DNA from: Chelatococcus caeni | Lineage (GTDB): Bacteria > Pseudomonadota > Alphaproteobacteria > Rhizobiales > Beijerinckiaceae | DNA length: 64,000 bases | NCBI RefSeq assembly: GCF_014196925.1 | Contig: NZ_JACIEN010000002.1 | Location: 558,001 to 622,000 of the forward strand | Direction: 5' to 3' | Part shown: positions 54,759 through 63,528 of the stretch, one piece after another | How positions within the stretch are numbered: position 1 is the stretch's first letter | Layout: every line of letters starts with the position of its first letter | The notes under the pieces: generated by a model | Told to the model about the DNA's origin: nothing | The model's input: the letters and a program-made list of their open reading frames with translations, nothing else | The model's database searches: none | Program-made: the position numbers and the translations under genes

Positions 54759-55808
54759 GTGATACGGGTCATGGTCGTCGACGATTCGGCCGTTGCGCGC
54801 GCCCTTGCGCTGCGCTGGCTGAGCGAGGAGCCGGGCATCGACGTGGTGGCGGAGGCCGAGACCGGCCGCGTCGCGCTAGCGCTCGTCGCGCGCGCCGCTC
54901 CCGACGTCATCGTGCTCGATCTCGACATGCCGGACATGGACGGGCTGACGGCCCTGCCGGAACTGCTGGCGGCAAGGCCCGGCGTCGCCGTTCTCGTCGT
55001 TTCGACGCTCACGCGACGCAATGCGGAGATCTCCCTGCACTGCCTGGCGCTCGGCGCGGCGGACTACGTGCCGAAGCCCTCCTCGCGCGGGGACGCGGAC
55101 GCGCTCGCCACCTTCCGGAGCGAACTCGTCGAGAAGATCCGTGCGGTTGCGGGGCGGGGCCAGAAGCCCGACATCGTCGTGCCCCCGCGCCTTGCCGCGC
55201 CCGCGGCTGCGGCCGCGAGGCCTGCCTGCCTCGTCGTCGGCGCCTCGACCGGCGGCCCGCGGGCCGTCATGCGGCTGTTCAGCCAGCTGCCGGCATCGGT
55301 GCTGCGGCGCTTGCCGGTCGTCGTGGTGCAGCACATGCCGCCGATCTTCACTGCCGTCTTCGCCGAGCATCTGGCCGCCATCGCGGGCTGCGAGGTGCGC
55401 GAGGCCGAGGACGGCGAGGCCGTGCGGCCGGGGGTGATCCACGTCGCGCCGGGCGGGCGGCACACCGGGCTCGTGCGAAGGGGGGCTGACGTTTTCCTGC
55501 ATGTCCATGACGGCCCGCCGACCAACGTCTGCCGGCCGGCCGTCAACGTCCTGTTCGAGACGGCGGCCGCCGTCTACGGCCCGGCGGCGCTCGCCGTCGT
55601 GCTCACGGGCATGGGGCGGGACGGGCTCGCCGGGGCGCGCAGCCTCGCTGCCGCCGGCGCGCCCGTCATCGTGCAGGACGAGGCGACCAGCACCGTTTGG
55701 GGAATGCCGGGTGCGATCGCGCGCGAGGGGCTGGCGCGCGCCATTCTGCCGCTCGACGGCATCGCGCCGGCGATTTGCGTTTTCATGGAGGGGGGCGCCG
55801 ATGACTGA
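54759..55808 (+). CDS. cheB: Chemotaxis methylesterase CheB
   Basis: A 349-residue protein-glutamate methylesterase. The N-terminal receiver has Asp54 in VIVLDLDMPDMDG. The C-terminal esterase domain has the catalytic serine in VVGASTGGPRAVM, the histidine in VVVQHMPPIFT and the aspartate in LTGMGRDGLAGA. The GTG at 54759 is the likely start. The last eight bases overlap cheR. It resets receptor methylation during adaptation. Confidence 0.95.
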   Translation: MIRVMVVDDSAVARALALRWLSEEPGIDVVAEAETGRVALALVARAAPDVIVLDLDMPDMDGLTALPELLAARPGVAVLVVSTLTRRNAEISLHCLALGAADYVPKPSSRGDADALATFRSELVEKIRAVAGRGQKPDIVVPPRLAAPAAAAARPACLVVGASTGGPRAVMRLFSQLPASVLRRLPVVVVQHMPPIFTAVFAEHLAAIAGCEVREAEDGEAVRPGVIHVAPGGRHTGLVRRGADVFLHVHDGPPTNVCRPAVNVLFETAAAVYGPAALAVVLTGMGRDGLAGARSLAAAGAPVIVQDEATSTVWGMPGAIAREGLARAILPLDGIAPAICVFMEGGADD

Positions 55809-56631
55809 CGCCGATTTCGATTACCTGTGCACATTCGTCCGCGCCCGTTCCGGCCTCGCGCTGACGCCGGAGAAACGCTATCTCCTCGAAAGCCGGCTGC
55901 AGCCGCTCGGCCGCAAGCGCGGCTTCGAGACGCTGGAGGCGCTCGTAAGGGCGTTGCGGGCCGGCGATGCGGAGCTCGAGCGCGCCGTCGTCGAGGCGAT
56001 GACGACCAACGAGACCTTCTTCTTCCGCGACAAGACACCCTTCGATACCTTGCGCAACGACATCCTGCCCCGGCTTCTGGAGGCGCGGGCGAGCACGCGG
56101 GCGCTGCGCATCTGGTGCGCGGCGGCCTCCACGGGCCAGGAGCCCTATTCGCTCGCCATGATGCTCGACCAGATGGGCGAGCGGCTTGCCGGCTGGCGCA
56201 TCGAGATCCTGGGCACGGACCTCTCCACCCAGGCGCTGGAGCGTGCCCGCGCCGGGCTCTACAGCCAGTTCGAGGTGCAGCGCGGCCTGCCCGTCCAGCT
56301 CCTCCTGCGCTATTTCACGCAAACTGGCGACTCGTGGCAGATCGCGCCGGAGCTGCGCCAGCGCATCACCTTCCGGCCGTTCAACTTGATGCGCGACTTC
56401 TCGCCGCTCGGCACCTTCGACATCGTCTTCTGCCGCAACGTGCTGCTCTATTTCGACATGGCGATGAAGGCGGACATTCTGGCACGGATCGGGCGGCAGA
56501 TCGCGCCGGACGGATGCCTGTTCCTCGGCGCGGCCGAAACCGTGATCGGCCTTGGCGACGAGGTCGAGATGCATCCCACCCTGCGCGGCGTCTACGTGCC
56601 GCGGCGGCGCGGCGCCACCCGGGCTGCGTGA
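55801..56631 (+). CDS. cheR: Chemotaxis methyltransferase CheR
   Basis: A 276-residue SAM-dependent methyltransferase that methylates receptor glutamates. The N-terminal helical domain leads to MTTNETFFFRDKTPFDTLRN, the SAM loop ASTGQEPYSLAMML, LGTDLSTQALERARAGLY and FRPFNLMRDF and FCRNVLLYF motifs, all typical. The ATG lies eight bases inside cheB. A strong terminator follows within 60 bases. Confidence 0.95.
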   Translation: MTDADFDYLCTFVRARSGLALTPEKRYLLESRLQPLGRKRGFETLEALVRALRAGDAELERAVVEAMTTNETFFFRDKTPFDTLRNDILPRLLEARASTRALRIWCAAASTGQEPYSLAMMLDQMGERLAGWRIEILGTDLSTQALERARAGLYSQFEVQRGLPVQLLLRYFTQTGDSWQIAPELRQRITFRPFNLMRDFSPLGTFDIVFCRNVLLYFDMAMKADILARIGRQIAPDGCLFLGAAETVIGLGDEVEMHPTLRGVYVPRRRGATRAA

Positions 56632-56690
56632 ACAGGGCAGCCGGCAGGGGCCATCGTCGCTGCCGGCCTCCATGATGAGAGGCGGACAAG

Positions 56691-56717
56691 AAAAAAGCCC
56701 CGCGATGCGGGGCTTTT
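56691..56717. terminator. Bidirectional terminator between cheR and ctrA
   Basis: AAAAGCCCCGC and GCGGGGCTTTT form an 11-base stem around GAT (56693-56717), with A residues on the left and T residues on the right. It can end transcription from cheR on the plus strand and from ctrA on the minus strand. Confidence 0.92.
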
Positions 56718-56751
56718 CGTCGTGGCGCCTCTTGCCGGTCGGGAGGCGGCC

Positions 56752-57453
56752 TCAGGCGGAGATGCGCTCCTCGATCTCGCCGGGCTCGCGCAGCACGTAG
56801 CCACGGCCCCAGACGGTCTCGATGTAGTTCTTGCCGCTCGAGGCGTTGGCGAGCTTCTTGCGCAGCTTGCAGATGAACACGTCGATGATCTTGAGCTCCG
56901 GCTCGTCCATGCCGCCGTAGAGATGGTTGAGGAACATCTCCTTGGTCAGCGTGGTGCCCTTGCGCAGGGAGAGGAGCTCCAGCATCTGGTATTCCTTGCC
57001 GGTGAGGTGCACGCGGTTGCCCGCCACCTCCACCGTCTTGGTGTCCAGGTTGACCACGAGGTCGCCGGTCGTGATGACCGACTGGGCATGGCCCTTGGAG
57101 CGGCGCACGATGGCGTGGATGCGCGCGACGAGCTCGTCCTTGTGGAAGGGCTTGGTCAGGTAGTCGTCGGCGCCGAAGCCGAGGCCCTTGACCTTGTCCT
57201 CGATGCCGGCGAGGCCCGACAGGATCAGGATCGGCGTCTTGACCTTGGCGACACGCAGGCTCCGCAGCACCTCGTAGCCGGACATGTCCGGCAGGTTGAG
57301 GTCGAGGAGAATGATGTCGTAGTCGTAGAGCTTGCCGAGATCCACGCCCTCCTCGCCGAGATCGGTCGTGTAGACGTTGAAATTCTCGGATTTGAGCATC
57401 AGCTCGATGCTCTGCGCGGTGGCGCTGTCGTCTTCGATGAGCAATACGCGCAT
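56752..57453 (-). CDS. ctrA: Cell-cycle master regulator CtrA
   Basis: A 233-residue OmpR-type response regulator that controls replication initiation, division and flagellar genes in alphaproteobacteria. The receiver starts [20 protein letters not shown], with the phosphoacceptor Asp51 in [17 protein letters not shown], and the KPFHKDEL lysine. The winged-helix recognition part is [20 protein letters not shown] followed by [20 protein letters not shown], as in Caulobacter and Brucella CtrA. Its upstream region carries five GANTC sites and TTAA half sites. ChpT and SciP, its activator path and antagonist, are in the same window. Confidence 0.98.
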   Translation of the reverse strand: MRVLLIEDDSATAQSIELMLKSENFNVYTTDLGEEGVDLGKLYDYDIILLDLNLPDMSGYEVLRSLRVAKVKTPILILSGLAGIEDKVKGLGFGADDYLTKPFHKDELVARIHAIVRRSKGHAQSVITTGDLVVNLDTKTVEVAGNRVHLTGKEYQMLELLSLRKGTTLTKEMFLNHLYGGMDEPELKIIDVFICKLRKKLANASSGKNYIETVWGRGYVLREPGEIEERISA

Positions 57454-58065
57454 GTCAGGTCCCCAACCTCGCCCCGAGGCCCGCGCTGGCGGTGTCCCGG
57501 CTTTCCGACGCTGCCCGCGTTACGCCGCGGCGCTGGCGTCCGATCTTCCCACTCGTTCCGACTCGCGACGCTACGCCCAAATGGTTAACAAAAACTGATT
57601 CCCTCTTGCAAGAACCTCTCGCCAAAACATGTGAAAGTCGGCGTAAAAGATTGAATCGCAGTCGGTTTCCAGTTTCTACACAGTTAACGCAACGCATGAG
57701 GAAATCGGTGCAAGTGACTCATGTGACTCGCTTGCTCCGGCATGGCAGCCCGTGCCGCCGGTGGAGCAGACGTAGCCTCAGTCTTAACGACCTCGGTAAA
57801 TGAAAGGTTGACGGGCGACCCCACGAACGGCGGCGTTGGATAACTCGCACGCGTCCGGGCGCTCGCGCTGGGGATCGTCCTGCTCGTCCGGGCCGGGTGC
57901 TGTTGCAGGAATGTCGCAATGGCCGCGTCATCGCCGTCGCCACGGCAGCAGATGCCTCCGGGTAAGGAAGAACTAACCTCCATCGGCGATGGTTCGACAG
58001 GTCAGCGGCCTTTTTGCGGCGGCTGTGCCCCGTCTTTGGCGGCTTGTCGAGGAGTAGTACAAGCG
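57454..58065. other. Long ctrA-fliJ divergent regulatory region
   Basis: About 600 bases with no credible protein gene. The ctrA-proximal half contains five GANTC sites and three TTAA half sites (57585, 57684, 57784). Short frames on either strand have no recognisable character. The part near fliJ ends in a GAGGAG ribosome site at 58050. The length suggests several promoters, as known for Caulobacter ctrA. Confidence 0.75.
57560..57729 (-). promoter_or_regulatory. Cluster of five GANTC methylation sites and TTAA half sites in the ctrA promoter region
   Basis: GACTC at 57560, GATTC at 57597, GAATC at 57653, GACTC at 57716 and GACTC at 57725 lie within 170 bases, where chance predicts less than one. 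GTTAAC occurs at 57584 and 57683. GANTC is the CcrM target, and GANTC plus TTAA sites are the known control elements of Caulobacter ctrA. Confidence 0.72.
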
Positions 58066-58434
58066 ATGAAGTCGCGGAACACGCTTATTCGCCTGAAGCG
58101 CTTCCACGTGGAAGAGAAGCGCCGCAGGGTCCACCAGATCGAGACCATGTCGGCCGAGTTCACGCGCATGGCCGACGAGCTGGCGCGCGAGATCGCGGCC
58201 GAGGAGGCGCGGGCCGGCATCACCGATCCGGCTCATTTCGCCTATCCGACCTATGCGAAGGCGGCGGCGCAGCGGCGCGACAACCTGGTGCGCTCCGCCG
58301 AGGAACTGCGCGGGCAGCTCGACGAGGCCCGGGCCGAGCTCGACGAGGCGCTGGAGGAACTGCGCAAGGTCGAGCTGCTCGACGATCGCGAGACGGTTCG
58401 CGATTCCGCCCGCGAGGTGGTCGCCCACTGCTGA
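58066..58434 (+). CDS. fliJ: FliJ-like flagellar export chaperone
   Basis: A 122-residue, highly charged, almost fully helical protein (MKSRNTLIRLKRFHVEEKRR, then a long coiled coil to AREVVAHC). Length, helical hairpin character and the N-terminal RNTLIRLKRF fit FliJ of the flagellar type III export ATPase complex. In several alphaproteobacteria fliJ lies next to ctrA, as here. Sequence conservation of FliJ is low, so the call leans on context. The ATG at 58066 follows GAGGAG by ten bases. Confidence 0.75.
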   Translation: MKSRNTLIRLKRFHVEEKRRRVHQIETMSAEFTRMADELAREIAAEEARAGITDPAHFAYPTYAKAAAQRRDNLVRSAEELRGQLDEARAELDEALEELRKVELLDDRETVRDSAREVVAHC

Positions 58435-58447
58435 CCGCGCCGGCCGC

Positions 58448-59047
58448 TCAGCGCGGCGGCGCGATCACCGGCACGTGCGGCGCCGCATCGGGCGGCAGGA
58501 GCCCTGCGAGACGCGGGTCGTCCATCACCTCGACGGCCCGCTTATAGGGGCGGAACCCCATCCGGACATAGAAGGGCAGGGCGCTCGGGTGGTCGAGGTG
58601 GCACGTGTGCACCATCAGCCGCCGGATCGGGCGCGACCATGCCCGTGCGAGGGCGGGCTGCATCAGCGCCCGTCCGGTGCCGCGGCCGACGGCTGATTCC
58701 ACCAGGCCGCAATAGACGAGCTCGGTCTCGTCACCGCCGCGAAAGTCGAGTTCCAGCAGGCCGGCCTCTTCGCCGGCGAGCACGACGGCATAGGCCTCGA
58801 CGTCCGGATCGGCGAGAATCCGGGCCACCTCCGCCGCCGGCATCGTCAGCCGGCTGGACCACAGCCACGGCCCGCCGACCGTCCTGAACAGCGCGAGATA
58901 ACGGTCGACGTCGGCTGCCCCGAGCCGCCGCAGGGACAAATCGCCGCTGTCCCCCTTGCCGGTGGTCGGCGGCGCGGTCATCTCGAGGTAGGTGACCACC
59001 GTGGCGAGCTTGCCGGCAGGGATGTCGGTATAGCCGTCGCAAAGCAT
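58448..59047 (-). CDS. GNAT-family N-acetyltransferase
   Basis: A 199-residue acetyltransferase. The acetyl-CoA-binding motif is LVESAVGRGTGRALMQPALA, followed by RRLMVHTCHLDHPSALPFYV and RMGFRPYKRAVEVMDDPRL, the C-terminal half of the fold. Substrate unknown. It converges on fliJ with only 13 bases between the stops. The start at 59047 (MLCDGYTDIP) is chosen over a far longer antisense frame. A related architecture is common in Hyphomicrobiales. Confidence 0.85.
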   Translation of the reverse strand: MLCDGYTDIPAGKLATVVTYLEMTAPPTTGKGDSGDLSLRRLGAADVDRYLALFRTVGGPWLWSSRLTMPAAEVARILADPDVEAYAVVLAGEEAGLLELDFRGGDETELVYCGLVESAVGRGTGRALMQPALARAWSRPIRRLMVHTCHLDHPSALPFYVRMGFRPYKRAVEVMDDPRLAGLLPPDAAPHVPVIAPPR

Positions 59048-59278
59048 GGCCGGCGCTTCTCCAGATCCTGATAGGGGCCCGCGCCGTGGCCCCTGAAGCC
59101 GGCGGCGCGAGCCTTTCCCTGCCCTTGCACGAGAAGGCCGGCCGGCGTCAAGAAAGCCTTGCGGGCGGGCGCCCGGTCGGGCACAGATGCCGACAGGGAT
59201 CGGCGAAGAATGCACCGGGAGTGCATCGGGGAATGCACTGAGGAAGCATTTGGCAGCGGGGGCGAAGCTCAAGGATCT

Positions 59279-60280
59279 ATGAAGAAGAAGCTCGAGTATG
59301 TCTGGCCGGTCGTCGGCCTTGCCGCGGTCGTCTTTTCCGCCTGGCTCCTCTACCGGGAGCTGAAGGACATTTCCGCCAGCGAGGTGTTCGACAGTATCGC
59401 CGCCATCCAGTTGAAGCACTGGCTGCTCGCCGGCCTGTCCACGATCGTCGCCTATGGCGCGCTCGCCTGGTACGACCGCATCGCGCTCCTGCATCTCGGC
59501 AAGAAGCTCTCCTGGGTCGTCATCTCGCTCGTCTCCTTCACGACCTACGCGCTGTCGCACAATATCGGAGCCTCGGTGCTGTCGGGCGCCATGGTGCGCC
59601 TCAGGGCCTATGGCACGATGGGGCTCAGCCTCGCCGAGGTCGGCGTGCTCGTCGCCCTGTGCTCCTTCACCTTCGGCCTCGGCAGCGTCCTGCTCGGCGG
59701 GCTCGTGCTCGTCGGCGAGCCGGAGATCGTCAACCGGCTCGTCGAGGACGCGCCCATCTGGCTGTCGCGGCTTGCCGGCATTGCCATGCTCGCCTTCGTC
59801 GCGCTCTACGTGCTCGGGTCGTGGCGCGAGTTCAAGCCGCTGAAGATCGGCAATTTCGCCATCTACTACCCGCGCCTCAACATCACGCTGCGCCAGCTGT
59901 TCGCGGCCCCGCTCGAGCTGCTCGGCGCCGCCGGCATCATCTATTTCGCGCTGCCGGAAGCCGGCAACCCGGGCTATTTCGTCGTCCTCGGCGTCTTCCT
60001 CGCCTCCTTCTCGGCGGCGCTCATCTCGCACGCGCCCGGCGGCCTCGGGGTGCTCGAGTTCGTCTTCCTCAAGGCGATGCCGGACATGGATCCGGCGGAC
60101 GTGCTCGCGGCGCTGCTCGTCTTCCGGCTGTTCTACCTGCTGATCCCGCTCGCCTTCTCGATCGTCGTCGTGGTGCTGTTCGAGCGCTCGCGCATCGCCC
60201 GCACGCTCAAGGAGCGGGTCACGGCGAAGGTCGGCACCGGCAAGGCGGGCCCGTCGCGTTCGGGAGATGGCGCCTCCTGA
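59279..60280 (+). CDS. UPF0104 / lysylphosphatidylglycerol-synthase-type membrane protein
   Basis: A 333-residue inner-membrane protein with about eight helices of the UPF0104 (YbhN) family, related to the flippase half of MprF. Typical segments are SHNIGASVLSGAMVRLRAYG, AEVGVLVALCSFTFGLGSVL, and SHAPGGLGVLEFVFL. The domain that makes lysyl-phosphatidylglycerol is absent, so it may move lipids or have another envelope role. The TGA overlaps the next gene's ATG by one base. Just upstream, TGCAC/GTGCA repeats lie around 59210-59240. Confidence 0.85.
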   Translation: MKKKLEYVWPVVGLAAVVFSAWLLYRELKDISASEVFDSIAAIQLKHWLLAGLSTIVAYGALAWYDRIALLHLGKKLSWVVISLVSFTTYALSHNIGASVLSGAMVRLRAYGTMGLSLAEVGVLVALCSFTFGLGSVLLGGLVLVGEPEIVNRLVEDAPIWLSRLAGIAMLAFVALYVLGSWREFKPLKIGNFAIYYPRLNITLRQLFAAPLELLGAAGIIYFALPEAGNPGYFVVLGVFLASFSAALISHAPGGLGVLEFVFLKAMPDMDPADVLAALLVFRLFYLLIPLAFSIVVVVLFERSRIARTLKERVTAKVGTGKAGPSRSGDGAS

Positions 60281-61116
60281 TGCCGGCGCTGCGCACGCGC
60301 CTGCGCCGCCTCGCCTTCGGTCTCGGCACCGTCACCGGCCTTGCGCGCCGCGGCTATTTCATCCCCTACCGGCACGCCCGCGAGGCACGCTCTGCCCGCT
60401 ATTCCGCGCTCGAGCCCCTCTTCGCGGCCGCCGAGCCGGCGATGGCGGCGACGCTCGCGGCGATCGACGCGGTGGCGGCGGAGCTTTCCGCCATTCCGGC
60501 CGAGGGAGCGGGGCTGCGCTGGCGGCAGATGTGGTTTCCCCGGCTCGACGCGGCGGCGGCCTATGCCATCGTGCGCCGCGAGAAGCCGGCGCGCATCGTC
60601 GAGATCGGCTCCGGCCATTCCACCCGCTTCATGGCCCGCGCGGTCGCGGACGGCGGCCTCGCGACCAGAATCACCTGCATCGATCCGGCGCCGCGCGCCG
60701 ACATCGCCGCCCTTACCGTGACGCATCGGCCGGTCGTGGTCGAGGATGTGGAGGGCGACGATTTTCCGCCATTGGCGGCGGGTGACGTCCTGTTCATCGA
60801 TTCGAGCCACATCGCGATGCCGGGCAACGACGTCGACCGGCTGTTCCTCGACATCCTGCCGGGGCTGCCGGCCGGCGTCCTCGTGCATGTGCACGACATC
60901 TTCCTGCCCGACGCCTATCCGCAGGCGTGGGGCTGGCGCGGCTACAACGAGCAACTGCTCGTCGCAGCCCTGTTGCAGGGCGGCGGCTACGACATCGTCT
61001 TCGCAAGCCACTACGCCGCAACGCGCCTCGAACGGGCGGTTGCGGCGAGCGCCGCAGGCGCCCTGCCGCTGGTGGACGGCGCCTTCGAGACGAGCCTGTG
61101 GCTGCGCAAGCGCTGA
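60280..61116 (+). CDS. Class I SAM-dependent methyltransferase
   Basis: A 278-residue protein. The SAM-binding loop is ARIVEIGSGHSTRFMARAVA (about 107-126), followed by ITCIDPAPRADI and VLFIDSSHIAMPGNDVDRLF. The VLVHVHDIFLPDAYPQAWGW segment near the end is characteristic of a group of small-molecule methyltransferases encoded in polysaccharide or envelope loci. It is translationally coupled to the UPF0104 gene. No substrate can be named. Confidence 0.85.
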   Translation: MPALRTRLRRLAFGLGTVTGLARRGYFIPYRHAREARSARYSALEPLFAAAEPAMAATLAAIDAVAAELSAIPAEGAGLRWRQMWFPRLDAAAAYAIVRREKPARIVEIGSGHSTRFMARAVADGGLATRITCIDPAPRADIAALTVTHRPVVVEDVEGDDFPPLAAGDVLFIDSSHIAMPGNDVDRLFLDILPGLPAGVLVHVHDIFLPDAYPQAWGWRGYNEQLLVAALLQGGGYDIVFASHYAATRLERAVAASAAGALPLVDGAFETSLWLRKR

Positions 61117-61129
61117 GCGAGCCGCTGCT

Positions 61130-61384
61130 TCAGGCGGGAGCGTTGCGCGCGATGCCGCTGCCGGCCTCCGGCACGGCAAAGCCGGCGGCCGTGTAATCGG
61201 CGAGCTTGTTGCGCAGGGTGCGGATCGAGATGCCCAGCATGCGCGCGGCATGGGTTCGATTGCCGTTGCAGTGGACGAGCGTCGCGAGGATCAGCTCCCG
61301 CTCGACGACGGCCATGGGCTGGCCGACGAGCGCAAGCGCGGCGGGGAGGGTGGGCGGGAGCTCCCGGGGCGTCGCATTGCTCAT
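61130..61384 (-). CDS. Small Fis-type helix-turn-helix regulator
   Basis: An 84-residue protein whose C-terminal half is a Fis/HTH_8 motif: VERELILATLVHCNGNRTHA and ARMLGISIRTLRNKLADYT. This resembles the DNA-binding C-terminus of sigma-54 activators such as FlbD, without their receiver and AAA domains. Stand-alone versions occur near motility genes in this group. The ATG at 61384 (MSNATPREL) is preferred. A CtrA-like box and a 16-base palindrome lie 210-250 bases upstream. Confidence 0.82.
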   Translation of the reverse strand: MSNATPRELPPTLPAALALVGQPMAVVERELILATLVHCNGNRTHAARMLGISIRTLRNKLADYTAAGFAVPEAGSGIARNAPA

Positions 61385-61596
61385 CGCGCCGCACCGGCAT
61401 CGCATGCCGTCATCAGCGAAGGTCCGGCAACGAACCGGCCGTGTGCCCGATAGGCCCATGTCTGCCGATATGCCCATCCCTGCCGAAGCGACCCTGCGTG
61501 CCGTGAGGGCTTCATTCCCATACCGCCGTCTCCGTGCGTGATGGCGCGAGCCGCAAGCCCCCGCCGCTGTGCGTGCGGATGTTTTCGCGCTTATGG

Positions 61597-61611
61597 TTAG
61601 GGAGCGGTTAA
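61597..61611 (-). promoter_or_regulatory. CtrA-like box upstream of the Fis-type gene
   Basis: TTAG-GGAGCGG-TTAA matches TTAA-N7-TTAA at seven of eight positions with exact spacing, the best CtrA-like box I found in the window. It lies 213 bases upstream of the fis-like start codon and downstream of sciP. Confidence 0.45.
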
Positions 61612-61617
61612 ACGGCT

Positions 61618-61633
61618 CGCGACAATTGTCGCG
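61618..61633. promoter_or_regulatory. Perfect 16-base palindrome CGCGACAATTGTCGCG
   Basis: An exact eight-base inverted repeat without spacer, seven bases from the CtrA-like box. The AT centre and GC flanks are typical of a dimer-binding operator. No regulator is identified. Confidence 0.5.
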
Positions 61634-61681
61634 TCCCGATGGAAAACGGTCACCGAGGGCGACGGCCGTTGCTTCGGAAGC

Positions 61682-61711
61682 GGAAACGCCGGCCCGGGGG
61701 CCGGCGTTTCC
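61682..61711. terminator. Strong hairpin after sciP
   Basis: GGAAACGCCGGCCC and GGGCCGGCGTTTCC form a 14-base perfect stem with a two-base centre, 52 bases past the sciP stop. No T run follows on the minus strand, so it may end transcription only with Rho or act as a stability element. Confidence 0.6.
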
Positions 61712-61762
61712 TTGTCTTTCCGAGGTTGCGTCCGGGAGACCGCACCACCCGGCGGAGACGGT

Positions 61763-62038
61763 TCACTGTCTGTAGTGCTGGATGCGCGTCGTCCGCAGGC
61801 CGGCGAGGCCGTGCTGGTCGATGGATTGCTGCCAGCTCAGGAACTCCTCCACCGTCAGCGTGTAGCGCTGGCAAGCCTCGTCGAGGCTCAGCAGGCCACC
61901 GCGTACGGCGGCGACGACCTCCGCCTTGCGCCGGATGACCCAGCGCTTGGTGGAGGACGGCGGCAGGTCGGCAATCGTCAATGGACTGCCGTCGGGCCCG
62001 ATGACGTATTTCACCCTCGGGCGTTGGGGTTCGGTCAT
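61763..62038 (-). CDS. sciP: CtrA inhibitor SciP (DUF1153)
   Basis: A 91-residue helix-turn-helix protein. In Caulobacter, SciP binds CtrA at promoters and blocks RNA polymerase recruitment in G1 cells. The sequence is a full DUF1153 match in character: RPRVKYVIGPDGSPLTIADL, PPSSTKRWVIRRKAEVVAAV and SLDEACQRYTLTVEEFLSWQ. It is encoded 4.3 kb from ctrA. A single-gene unit with a hairpin after it. Confidence 0.96.
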   Translation of the reverse strand: MTEPQRPRVKYVIGPDGSPLTIADLPPSSTKRWVIRRKAEVVAAVRGGLLSLDEACQRYTLTVEEFLSWQQSIDQHGLAGLRTTRIQHYRQ

Positions 62039-62330
62039 GATACGCTCACACTAACTCGACTGACCAACGTCGAGAGGGAGCTTAGACCTGCGTGATTTAA
62101 GATTTGCCTAAAGCAAAAGCTGCAGCGCATCCTCGTCGGTGATGCCGTCACGACGCTGCGAAGGCGGCAGGAATTGCCGGCTTCCAAGCCTGCAGGGCAG
62201 CCGCCGCCGCAAAGCCGACACACGGCCCGCCTAAGGGGAACACCGGGTTTTACTGCGCTTGCCGGGCATTATATGTATGCCCAAGCCAGCTGCACCTCCG
62301 CCTTGCCGGGCGGGGAGGAGAGGATGAGCC

Positions 62331-63503
62331 ATGCTCAACAGCCTTGATCTCGCCAAGCCACCCGCCGAGACGCGCGTGGTCGTCGCCATGTCGGGCGGGG
62401 TCGATTCCTCCGTCGTCGCCGCGATGATGAAGCGCGACGGCTACGATGTCATCGGCATCACCTTGCAGCTCTACGACCACGGCGCCGCAGTCCACCGCCG
62501 GGGGGCCTGCTGCGCCGGCCAGGACATCCATGATGCGCGCCGGGTCGCCGAGCGGCTCGGCATCGCCCACTACGTCCTCGACTACGAGTCGCGCTTCCGC
62601 GACGCGGTGATCGAGCGTTTCGCCGAGAGCTACCTTGCCGGCGAGACGCCGATTCCCTGCGTCGAGTGCAACCGGTCGGTGAAGTTCGCCGACCTCCTGG
62701 AGACGGCGCGCGATCTCGGCGCCGACGTGCTGGCGACCGGGCATTACGTCGCCAGCCGCCCCCTGGCGAACGGTCGCCGCGGCCTCTTCCGCGCCGCCGA
62801 CCCGGAGCGCGACCAGAGCTACTTCCTCTATGCGACGACGGCCGAGCAGCTCGATTTCCTGCGTTTCCCGCTCGGCGACATGGCCAAGAGCGAGACGCGG
62901 GCGCTCGCCCACGAATTCGGCCTCACGGTGGCCGACAAGGCCGACAGCCAGGACATCTGCTTCGTGCCCAACGGCCGCTACACCGATATCATCGAGCGGC
63001 TGAAGCCCGGCGCCGTGGCGCCCGGCGACATCGTGCACGTGGACGGCCGGGTGCTTGGCCGGCACGAGGGCATCATCCACTACACCGTCGGCCAGCGGCG
63101 CGGCCTCGGCCTGTCGGTCGGCGAGCCGCTGTTCGTCCTCAAGCTCGATGCGGAGAAGGGCCGGGTCATCGTCGGTCCGCGCGAGATGCTCGGCACCGAG
63201 AGCATCAGGCTGCGCGACGTCAACTGGCTTGGCCCGGTGGCGCTCGACGCGCTGCCGCCCGAGGGCCTGGAGGTGGCCGTGCGGGTGCGCTCCACGCGCC
63301 AGCCCTGCCCGGCCTTCCTGCGACGCGACGCGGAAGGTGTGGAGATCGTCCTGGCCAGCGCCGAGGAGGGGGTTGCACCCGGTCAAGCCTGTGTCATCTA
63401 CGATGGTGTAGATGGTCGTGCGCAGGTGCTGGGCGGCGGCACCATCCGCGCCACGCGTCCGGTGCCGATGCGCGAAACGCTCGGAGAGGGCGCGGTGGCC
63501 TGA
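62331..63503 (+). CDS. mnmA: tRNA-specific 2-thiouridylase MnmA
   Basis: A 390-residue enzyme that thiolates uridine 34 of Lys, Glu and Gln tRNAs. The PP-loop is [17 protein letters not shown] (near residue 20). Catalytic cysteines lie in [11 protein letters not shown] and [18 protein letters not shown] and [12 protein letters not shown] are further family blocks, and the C-terminal beta-barrel is complete. A GGGGAGGAGAGG stretch lies 6-18 bases before the ATG. Length is normal. Confidence 0.97.
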   Translation: MLNSLDLAKPPAETRVVVAMSGGVDSSVVAAMMKRDGYDVIGITLQLYDHGAAVHRRGACCAGQDIHDARRVAERLGIAHYVLDYESRFRDAVIERFAESYLAGETPIPCVECNRSVKFADLLETARDLGADVLATGHYVASRPLANGRRGLFRAADPERDQSYFLYATTAEQLDFLRFPLGDMAKSETRALAHEFGLTVADKADSQDICFVPNGRYTDIIERLKPGAVAPGDIVHVDGRVLGRHEGIIHYTVGQRRGLGLSVGEPLFVLKLDAEKGRVIVGPREMLGTESIRLRDVNWLGPVALDALPPEGLEVAVRVRSTRQPCPAFLRRDAEGVEIVLASAEEGVAPGQACVIYDGVDGRAQVLGGGTIRATRPVPMRETLGEGAVA

Positions 63504-63528
63504 CGGAGACGGTTCGACGAGGGGGACA

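Larger units (their letters stand above)
61385..61762. other. Intergenic region between the Fis-type gene and sciP
   Basis: About 380 bases without a credible gene. It holds a TTAG-N7-TTAA box (61597-61611), a perfect 16-base palindrome (61618-61633) and a 14-base-arm hairpin (61682-61711) near the end of sciP. A 68-codon plus-strand frame across it has no coding character. Confidence 0.65.

Noticed and set aside
57919-58065. N-terminal extension of fliJ starting at 57919
   Set aside because: The added 49 residues are low in helical character and a strong ribosome site precedes the internal ATG at 58066.
61569-61775. A 68-codon plus-strand frame between the Fis-type gene and sciP
   Set aside because: It spans a palindrome and a perfect hairpin and overlaps the end of sciP; no ribosome site or recognisable features.
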